NCBI RefSeq assembly: GCF_036231905.1
Contig: NZ_JAZARE010000001.1
Span: 124,001-188,000 of the forward strand
Reading direction: 5' to 3'
DNA from: CAMLIZ01 sp036231905
Lineage (GTDB): Bacteria; Pseudomonadota; Gammaproteobacteria; Burkholderiales; Burkholderiaceae_C
Length of the DNA: 64,000 nt
The notes under the pieces are model-generated. The model did not search any database, was not told the origin of the DNA, and saw only the letters and a program-made list of their open reading frames with translations. Shown one piece after another: positions 56,405 to 64,000 of the stretch. The translations under genes and the position numbers were made by a program. Position 1 is the stretch's first letter, and each line of letters begins with the position of its first letter.

Positions 56405-57519
56405 CAGGCTTCCTTCACCGTGGTGGTGTGGGCCGCAGCCGGCGCCACCGGCCGCGGCTGCGCCGGTGCCCAACGCAAGCTGTAGTGGATCAAGGTGTCG
56501 CAGGCCAGCAGCGCAAACAGCAGCAGGCCCTGGAACACGCCGGTGATCGCCTTCGGAAGGCCCAGGCGCGACTGCGCGAGTTCGCCGCCGATGTAGAACA
56601 TGCTCATCAGGACGGCCGAGAACACGATGCCCACCGGATGCAGCCGGCCGACGAAGGCGACGATGATGGCCGCGAAGCCGTAGCCCGCCGGTACATAGGG
56701 TGTCAGCTGCCCGAGCGGCCCCGCCACCTCCAGCGCACCCGCCAGCCCGGCCGCGCCGCCGGACAGCAGCAGCGCCGTCCACAAGGCCGTGCGCGAGGAG
56801 AAGCCGGCATAACGCGCCGCCGCCGGCGCCAGCCCGCCCACCTGCAGCTGGAAGCCGCGGTAGGTGCGGAACAGGAACAGCCAGCACGCCCCCACCGCCA
56901 GCAGTGCGATCGGCGCACCGATGTTGATGCGCAGGCTGCCGTCAAACAGGCGCGGGATCTTGGTCACCGCGAGGAAGCTGATGCTTTGCGGAAAGTTGTA
57001 GCCCTGCGGGTCCTTCCAGGGGCCATACACCGCATAGCCCAGCAGCATGTCGGCCACGTACACCAGCATCAGGCTCACCAGGATCTCGTTGGCATTGAAG
57101 CGGTCACGCAGCAGCGCCACGATGGCCGCCCACAGCATGCCACCCAGCACCCCCGCCAACAGGATGGCCAGCACGATCCAGCGCCCGGTGTGCGCGTCCG
57201 CCTGCATCGCCACCCAGCCGCCCGCCATCGCGCCCAGCACGAACTGGCCTTCGGCACCGATGTTCCAGATGTTGGAGCGGAAACACACCGCCAGGCCCAG
57301 CGCGATCAGCACCAGCGGCACGGCCTTCACACTCAGCTCGGACAAGGCATACGCGTTCTTCGCCGGCTCCACGAAGAACATCTGCAACCCACGCACCGGG
57401 TCCTTGCCCAGCAGCATGAACAGCGCGATGCCGACCAGCACCGTGATCGCCAGCGCGATCAAGGGCGAGGCCAGGGACATGGCCTTGGAGGGCTGGGGCC
57501 GGGCCTCAAGCTTGAGCAT
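56404..57519 (-). CDS. ABC permease, first subunit of the purine importer
   Basis: A 371-residue inner-membrane permease with the same fold. Two hydrophobic segments lie near the N-terminus (LIALAITVLVGIALFMLLG and later VPLVLIALGLAVCFRSNIWNIGAEGQ), the latter typical for the nucleoside/simple-sugar permease family. The short polar N-terminus overlaps the ATPase gene end by 14 bp. The second permease partner follows with a one-base overlap. Confidence 0.92.
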   Translation of the reverse strand: MLKLEARPQPSKAMSLASPLIALAITVLVGIALFMLLGKDPVRGLQMFFVEPAKNAYALSELSVKAVPLVLIALGLAVCFRSNIWNIGAEGQFVLGAMAGGWVAMQADAHTGRWIVLAILLAGVLGGMLWAAIVALLRDRFNANEILVSLMLVYVADMLLGYAVYGPWKDPQGYNFPQSISFLAVTKIPRLFDGSLRINIGAPIALLAVGACWLFLFRTYRGFQLQVGGLAPAAARYAGFSSRTALWTALLLSGGAAGLAGALEVAGPLGQLTPYVPAGYGFAAIIVAFVGRLHPVGIVFSAVLMSMFYIGGELAQSRLGLPKAITGVFQGLLLFALLACDTLIHYSLRWAPAQPRPVAPAAAHTTTVKEA

Positions 57520-59053
57520 GAGGCTCCTCCACCGCGGCGCCGGCCTTGTCGCGGCCCCACAAGCCCGACATCCACTCGCCGATCTGCTGCACCGTGGCGT
57601 CGCGGCGCGCGATCGGCGGCGACACCCGGCCCTGCGCCATCACCACCAGCCGGTCGCTGATCTCGAACAGCTCGTCCAGCTCCTCGCTCACCACCAGCAG
57701 CGCGCAGCCGGCATCGCGCAGCTTGAGCAGCTCGCCGCGGATCTGCGCGGCGGCGCCCACGTCCACGCCCCAGGTGGGCTGCGACACGATCAGCAGCCTG
57801 GGCTTCGCGTCGATCTCGCGGCCCATCAGGAACTTCTGCAGGTTGCCGCCGGACAGGCTCTTGGCCACCGCATCCGGCCCGCCGGCCTTGACCTGGAAGC
57901 GCGCGATCAGTTGCTCGGCCAGCCGCTGCACATCGCGGGTGCGGATCCAGCCGCTGGGGTTCACGTTCTCGGTGCGCGTCAGCAGGGTGTTCGCCTTCAG
58001 CGACAAGGTGGGCACCGCGCCGCGGCCCAGCCGCTCCTCCGGCACGAAGTGCAGGCCCAGCCTGCGGCGCGCGGCCGGGCCGCGGCGCGCGATGTCCTGC
58101 CCGAAGAGGCTGATGCTGCCGGCGGGGGAGCGATCGTCCTCGCCCGACAGCGCGGCCATCAGCTCCTGCTGGCCGTTGCCCGACACGCCCGCCACGCCGA
58201 GGATCTCGCCGGCGCGCACCTCGAAGCCCACGCTGTCCAGCGCGGTGGCGAAGGGGTCGCGCTTCGGGACGCTGAGGCCGCCGACCTTCAAGGCCACCTC
58301 ACCCAGCGCCACCTCGCGGTGCTCCAGCTCGGGCGGCTCGGCACCGATCATCAGGCGCGACAGGGAGGCATTGGTCTCGCGCGTGGGGTCCACCTCGCCG
58401 GTGACCTTGCCGCCGCGCAGCACGGTGCAGTGGTGGCACAGCGCGCGGATCTCGTCGAGCTTGTGGCTGATGTAGAGGATGGCGCAGCCGTTGGCACTCA
58501 GCTTGCGCAGGGTGATGAAGAGCTTGTCCACCGCCTGCGGCGTGAGCACCGAGGTGGGCTCGTCCAGGATGAGCAGCTGCGGCTGGGTGAGCAGCGCGCG
58601 CACGATCTCCACCCGCTGGCGCTCACCCACCGACAGCGTGTGCACCGGGCGCAGCGGGTCCACCTCCAGGCCATATTCGCCGGCCACCTGGCGGATGCGT
58701 TCAATGACCTTGGGCAACGGGAGGCCCTTGTCCAGGCCGAGCCAGACGTTCTCCGCCGCGGTGAGTGTGTCGAACAGCGAGAAGTGCTGGAACACCATGG
58801 AGATGCCCAGCGCACGGGCCTCGCTCGGGTTCTTCACCTGCACCGGCTGGCCGTTGAAACGCACCTCGCCGGCATCGGGCCGCACCGCGCCGTAGATGAT
58901 CTTCATCAGCGTGGACTTGCCGGCGCCGTTTTCACCCAGCACGGCATGGATCTGCCCGGGCATCACGCGCAGCGACACCTTGTCGTTGGCGCACACCGCC
59001 GGGTACTGTTTGGTGATGCTCAGCAGCTCGAGTCGAGGCACGGAGGTTGTCAT
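57506..59053 (-). CDS. Double-ABC ATPase of the purine importer
   Basis: A 515-residue cytoplasmic ATPase with two nucleotide-binding domains, as in sugar/nucleoside importers (Rbs/Bmp type). Domain 1: Walker A GENGAGKST, signature LSVGERQRVEI, Walker B LLILDEPTSVLTP. Domain 2: the Walker A is replaced (GVSGNGQQEL), signature LSGGNLQKFLMGRE, degenerate Walker B LLIVSQPTWGVD, as usual in this class. It overlaps the guanine deaminase stop by ATGA and the next permease by 14 bp. Start at 59053 chosen for this overlap; the longer frame upstream shows no conserved sequence. Confidence 0.95.
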   Translation of the reverse strand: MTTSVPRLELLSITKQYPAVCANDKVSLRVMPGQIHAVLGENGAGKSTLMKIIYGAVRPDAGEVRFNGQPVQVKNPSEARALGISMVFQHFSLFDTLTAAENVWLGLDKGLPLPKVIERIRQVAGEYGLEVDPLRPVHTLSVGERQRVEIVRALLTQPQLLILDEPTSVLTPQAVDKLFITLRKLSANGCAILYISHKLDEIRALCHHCTVLRGGKVTGEVDPTRETNASLSRLMIGAEPPELEHREVALGEVALKVGGLSVPKRDPFATALDSVGFEVRAGEILGVAGVSGNGQQELMAALSGEDDRSPAGSISLFGQDIARRGPAARRRLGLHFVPEERLGRGAVPTLSLKANTLLTRTENVNPSGWIRTRDVQRLAEQLIARFQVKAGGPDAVAKSLSGGNLQKFLMGREIDAKPRLLIVSQPTWGVDVGAAAQIRGELLKLRDAGCALLVVSEELDELFEISDRLVVMAQGRVSPPIARRDATVQQIGEWMSGLWGRDKAGAAVEEPHAQA

Positions 59054-60354
59054 GGGGTGCGCAGAGCAGTTGAGCCGTAGCGCCGTTGGCCGGCGACGAA
59101 GGTGGCGACCAGGTTGCGCTCGTCGCCGAGCGTCATCCATGCAAACAGGCGGTCATGCACGTCGCGTGCCACTTCATGGCGCCGCGCCGCCACCGGGCCC
59201 ACGGCCCAGTCCCACACCGCCACGTCGGCGAGTGTACCGACGGCCAAACTGCCGATTTCATGGTCGAGCCGCAGTGCACGCGCCGCACCCAGGGTGGCCG
59301 CATACAGCGTCTTCCAGGCCGTCAGGCGGCGGCCCGCCATGGCCTGCACCTTGTAGGCGTCGGCCATGGTGCGCAGCATGGACAGGCTGGTGCCGCCGCC
59401 CACGTCGCAGCCCAGGCTCACCGGGATGCCCGCCGCCTGCGCCGCGGCCCAGTCGAACAGGCCGCTGCCGAGGAACAGGTTCGACGAAGGGCAGTGCGAC
59501 AGCTGTGCACCACTCGCGCGCAAGGCGGCGCGGTCGGCATCGTCCAGCCAGATGCCATGCGCGAAGATGGCGCGCTCGGTGAGCAGGCCGTGCTGCGCAT
59601 ACACGTCCAGGTAGCTGCGGGCCTGAGGGAAGAGCTCTGCCACCCAGCGCACCTCGTCCTGGTTTTCCGCCACATGGGTCTGCATGTAAAGGCCCGGCGT
59701 TGATGCCAGCAGGCGGCCGGCCATGGCCAGCTGCGCGTCGCTGCTGGTGGGCGCAAAACGCGGCGTCACCGCATAGGCCAGGCGGCCGTTGCCATGCCAG
59801 CGTTCGATCAGCGCGCGGCTGTCAAGCTCGGCCTGCACCACGTCGTCGCGCAGGAAGTCGGGCGCATGGCGGTCCATCAGCACCTTGCCGGCAATCAGCC
59901 GCATGCCGCGGGCCTGCGCCTGCTCGAACAGCGCATTCACCGAGGTGGCGTGCACCGTGGGGAACACCGAGGCGCTGGTGGTGCCGGTGGCCAGCAGCGC
60001 GTCCAGGAACAGCGCGGAGATGCGCTGCGCGTGGTCGGCGTCCGCCATGCGGCGCTCGGCCGGGAAGGTGTGCTTCTCCAGCCAGTCCAGCAGCGCGGTG
60101 CCATAGGCGCCGATCACGTCGATCTGGCCGCTGTGCACATGGGTGTCGATGAAGCCCGGCAGGATGAGCCGGCCGCGATGGTCTTCGCGTGGCCAGTCCT
60201 CACCCGGCGCCTGCGGCTGCACCGCCACGATGCGGCCATCTTCGATCAGCAGCCAGTGATCGGGGCGGAAGCGTGCGCCAGGGCCGCTGGCATCGTCCAG
60301 GCCGGGGTCGGCGTCCAAGTCCAGCAGGTCGCCGCGCAGGGCGAGCCGGCTCAT
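59050..60354 (-). CDS. guaD: Guanine deaminase
   Basis: A 434-residue metal-dependent hydrolase converting guanine to xanthine and ammonia. Zinc-site motifs: GFIDTHVHSGQID (HxH), THVAENQDEV, the His in AIFAHGIWLDD, and SLGCDVGGGTSLSM with the catalytic Asp. Typical GuaD length. It is the first gene of the purine importer operon and its product feeds the xanthine dehydrogenase encoded divergently 212 bp away. Confidence 0.93.
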   Translation of the reverse strand: MSRLALRGDLLDLDADPGLDDASGPGARFRPDHWLLIEDGRIVAVQPQAPGEDWPREDHRGRLILPGFIDTHVHSGQIDVIGAYGTALLDWLEKHTFPAERRMADADHAQRISALFLDALLATGTTSASVFPTVHATSVNALFEQAQARGMRLIAGKVLMDRHAPDFLRDDVVQAELDSRALIERWHGNGRLAYAVTPRFAPTSSDAQLAMAGRLLASTPGLYMQTHVAENQDEVRWVAELFPQARSYLDVYAQHGLLTERAIFAHGIWLDDADRAALRASGAQLSHCPSSNLFLGSGLFDWAAAQAAGIPVSLGCDVGGGTSLSMLRTMADAYKVQAMAGRRLTAWKTLYAATLGAARALRLDHEIGSLAVGTLADVAVWDWAVGPVAARRHEVARDVHDRLFAWMTLGDERNLVATFVAGQRRYGSTALRTP

Positions 60355-60504
60355 CGCCTGGCCCTCTGGAATGGACGCCTATGGACGGCTGTGTGGACGC
60401 TGCGCTGGGGGGCCACGTGCGAATACCCTTACTGGTGACGGCGGATCTTCGTCAATGGCGATCAGGCCGCCATACGGTGCGGCGTATAGCCGCCATGGCG
60501 AGCA

Positions 60505-60514
60505 TCGTATACAA
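60505..60514. promoter_or_regulatory. Candidate operator between guaD operon and xdhA
   Basis: TCGTATACAA, a near-palindrome around GTATAC, resembles GntR-family operators (TNGTNNNACNA). A looser inverted pair ATACG/CGTAT lies at 60472-60487. Both sit in the 212-bp divergent region and would suit a regulator sensing a purine or urate and controlling both operons. Confidence 0.35.
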
Positions 60515-60566
60515 CGAGGGGTACAACCCGTTAACTTAGGGCAAGCCCTCCCCACCCTTCAGTCGC

Positions 60567-62072
<1,506 letters not shown>

Positions 62073-62088
62073 ACACCAAGGACAGACC

Positions 62089-64000
62089 ATGAACAAGCTG
62101 GTCGACGCGCCCCTCACCGAGCCGCTTCCCACGCCGCAGGTCGGCGTGGGCCGCCCGCATGAATCCGCCGCGCTGCATGTGACCGGTCGTGCCGCCTATG
62201 CCGACGACATCGCCGAAGCCAGCGGCACCCTGCATGCTGCGCTGGGACTGTCGCCAGTGGCGCATGGCCGGCTGCTGGGCGTTGATTTGCAGCGCTTGCA
62301 GGCCCTGCCCGGCGTGGTGGCGGTGCTCACGGCCGCCGACATTCCTGGTGTGAACGACTGCGGCCCGATCGTGCACGACGACCCCATCCTGGCCGATGGC
62401 GAACTGCACTACCTCGGCCAGCCCGTCTTTGCTGTCATCGCACAAAGCCGCCAGGCCGCGCGCCAGGCCGCGGCGCTGGCCAAGGAGGTGATCCGCTGCG
62501 AGCCGCTGCCCGCCGTGCTGAACGTGCGCGAGGCCCACGCCAAGGCGCATTACGTGCTGCCGCCCATGCACCTCACCCGCGGCGACCCGGCGGCCGCGCT
62601 GCAGGCTGCGCCGCACCGGCTGCAGGGCTCGCTCACGGTGGGCGGGCAGGAGCAGTTCTACCTCGAAGGCCAGATCTCCTACGCGCTGCCCACCGACGAC
62701 GGCGGCATCCACCTGCACTGCTCCACCCAGCACCCGAGCGAGATGCAGATGGTGGTGGGCCATGCGTGTGGCCTGAAAGCGCACCAGGTGCGGGTGGAAT
62801 GCCGTCGCATGGGTGGTGGCTTCGGCGGCAAGGAATCGCAGTCCGCCCTGTTCGCCTGCGTGGCCGCGGTGGCGGCCCAGCGGCTGAACCGGCCGGTCAA
62901 GTTGCGGTTGGACCGCGACGATGACTTCCTCGTCACCGGCCGGCGCCATGGCTTCGAATACGACTACGAGGTGGGCTTCGACGATGCGGGCCGCATCCTC
63001 GGCGTGGAGATCACGCTGATCGGCAACGCCGGTTACTCGGCGGACCTGTCGGGGCCGGTGATGACGCGAGCCATCTGCCACTTCGACAACGCCTACTGGC
63101 TGCCCAACGTGGCCATCCATGGCTACCTGGCACGCACCAACACGCAGAGCAACACCGCCTTCCGCGGCTTTGGCGGGCCGCAGGGTGCGATCGCGATCGA
63201 GGCCATCCTGGAGCGCATCGCCACCCGGCTCAAACGCGACCCCGTCGCCGTGCGCCAGGCCAACTACTACGGCACGCAGGAGCGCAATGTCACGCCCTAT
63301 GGCCAGACGGTGGACGACAACGTCATCCACGAGCTCACCCAGCAGTTGATCGACAGCAGCGACTACGCCGTGCGCAAACTGGGCATCACGCGCTTCAACG
63401 CGATGAGCCCGGTGCTGAAGAAGGGCATCGCCTTCACGCCGGTGAAGTTCGGCATCTCCTTCAACGTGACCCACCTCAACCAGGCCGGCGCGCTGGTGCA
63501 TGTGTACCAGGACGGCAGCATCCTGGTGAACCATGGCGGCACCGAGATGGGCCAGGGCCTGAACACCAAGGTGGCCCAGGTGGTGGCGCATGAACTGGGT
63601 GTGCCCTTCGAGCGCGTGCGCGTGAGCGCCACCGACACCACCAAGGTGGCCAACACCTCCGCCACCGCGGCCTCCACCGGCGCGGACCTGAACGGCAAGG
63701 CCGCGCAGGACGCGGCGCGCCAGATCCGCGAACGCCTCGCCGCACTGGCCGCGCGCCTGCACGGCGGTGCACCGGAGGACGTGCGCTTCGGCAATGACAC
63801 GGTGACCGCCGGCAGCACGACCTTGGCCTTCTGCGACCTGGTGGCGCGCGCCTACCTGGAGCGGGTGCAGCTGTGGTCCGACGGCTTCTATGCCACGCCG
63901 GGGCTGCACTGGAACCGCGAGACGCTGACGGGTCGGCCGTTCTACTACTACGCCTATGGCGCGGCGGTGAGCGAGGTGCTGGTGGACACGCTCACCGGCG
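62089..64000 (+). CDS. xdhB: Xanthine dehydrogenase large (molybdenum) subunit, 3' partial
   Basis: Read from the start at 62089 to the window edge, 637 residues without a stop. The aldehyde oxidase/xanthine dehydrogenase a/b hammerhead domain comes first (GRPHESAALHVTGRAAYADDI), then the molybdopterin-binding domain with GGQEQFYLEGQ, RRMGGGFGGKESQ, AFRGFGGPQG and VNHGGTEMGQGLN, all typical of XdhB. The molybdenum site Glu near the C-terminus lies beyond the window. With XdhA it oxidises hypoxanthine to xanthine and urate. An XdhC-type maturation factor would be expected after it. Confidence 0.95.
   Translation, partial: MNKLVDAPLTEPLPTPQVGVGRPHESAALHVTGRAAYADDIAEASGTLHAALGLSPVAHGRLLGVDLQRLQALPGVVAVLTAADIPGVNDCGPIVHDDPILADGELHYLGQPVFAVIAQSRQAARQAAALAKEVIRCEPLPAVLNVREAHAKAHYVLPPMHLTRGDPAAALQAAPHRLQGSLTVGGQEQFYLEGQISYALPTDDGGIHLHCSTQHPSEMQMVVGHACGLKAHQVRVECRRMGGGFGGKESQSALFACVAAVAAQRLNRPVKLRLDRDDDFLVTGRRHGFEYDYEVGFDDAGRILGVEITLIGNAGYSADLSGPVMTRAICHFDNAYWLPNVAIHGYLARTNTQSNTAFRGFGGPQGAIAIEAILERIATRLKRDPVAVRQANYYGTQERNVTPYGQTVDDNVIHELTQQLIDSSDYAVRKLGITRFNAMSPVLKKGIAFTPVKFGISFNVTHLNQAGALVHVYQDGSILVNHGGTEMGQGLNTKVAQVVAHELGVPFERVRVSATDTTKVANTSATAASTGADLNGKAAQDAARQIRERLAALAARLHGGAPEDVRFGNDTVTAGSTTLAFCDLVARAYLERVQLWSDGFYATPGLHWNRETLTGRPFYYYAYGAAVSEVLVDTLTG

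Noticed and set aside
57047..59080. 677-codon plus-strand frame opposite the purine permease and ATPase genes
   Set aside because: Shadow; the minus strand has full ABC motifs.

Overview
The window is visibly GC-rich and densely coded. Its gene content (exosortase/PEP-CTERM genes with epsD- and epsI-type partners, BMP-type purine ABC importer, GcvA-like LysR regulators, CsbD and GlcG small proteins) points to a betaproteobacterium of the order Burkholderiales, in the Roseateles/Rubrivivax/Leptothrix direction. That placement is an inference from gene families; there is no rRNA gene here. I found no tRNA, IS element, integrase or CRISPR array. No stretch longer than about 270 bases lacks a gene.

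Layout. 1-9040: a small membrane protein, two divergent LysR regulators, a membrane protein, a spermidine-synthase-like methyltransferase, a GspE/PulE ATPase, a periplasmic repeat protein and a PAS hybrid histidine kinase. 9057-25869 (minus strand): a tight run of 12 genes, mostly overlapping or within about 30 bases of each other, that I cannot match to any described system. It holds four paralogs of one unknown family (F1), two of a second (F2), a subtilisin-like protease, and a 1629-residue protein carrying an N-acetylmuramoyl-L-alanine amidase, a trypsin-like protease and two papain-like cysteine protease domains. Just upstream lie four heptamers (TCACGCG) at exact 11-bp spacing, the arrangement bound by SARP regulators; a SARP/BTAD-type regulator is encoded at 28593-29540. 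26038-28522: an Mla-like MlaE/MlaD/lipoprotein set without its ATPase.

29683-44565: a divergent Nramp-type transporter, a LigB-like dioxygenase, CsbD, a GNAT acetyltransferase, an RND efflux pair coupled to a GST-like protein, a proline-rich membrane protein divergent from a GspA/ExeA-like ATPase, and two substrate-binding proteins (family 5 and BMP). 44670-47624: compact exosortase locus (PEP-CTERM protein, EpsD-type isomerase, exosortase, EpsI). 47763-53236: CorA transporter, a lipoprotein/secreted protein/TonB-like trio, GlcG-like protein and a coiled-coil membrane protein.

53140-64000: purine acquisition and breakdown. A BMP lipoprotein, two permeases and a double-ABC ATPase would import purine nucleosides or bases; an adenine/adenosine deaminase and guanine deaminase would feed hypoxanthine/inosine and xanthine to the divergently transcribed xanthine dehydrogenase XdhA/XdhB (XdhB runs off the window edge).
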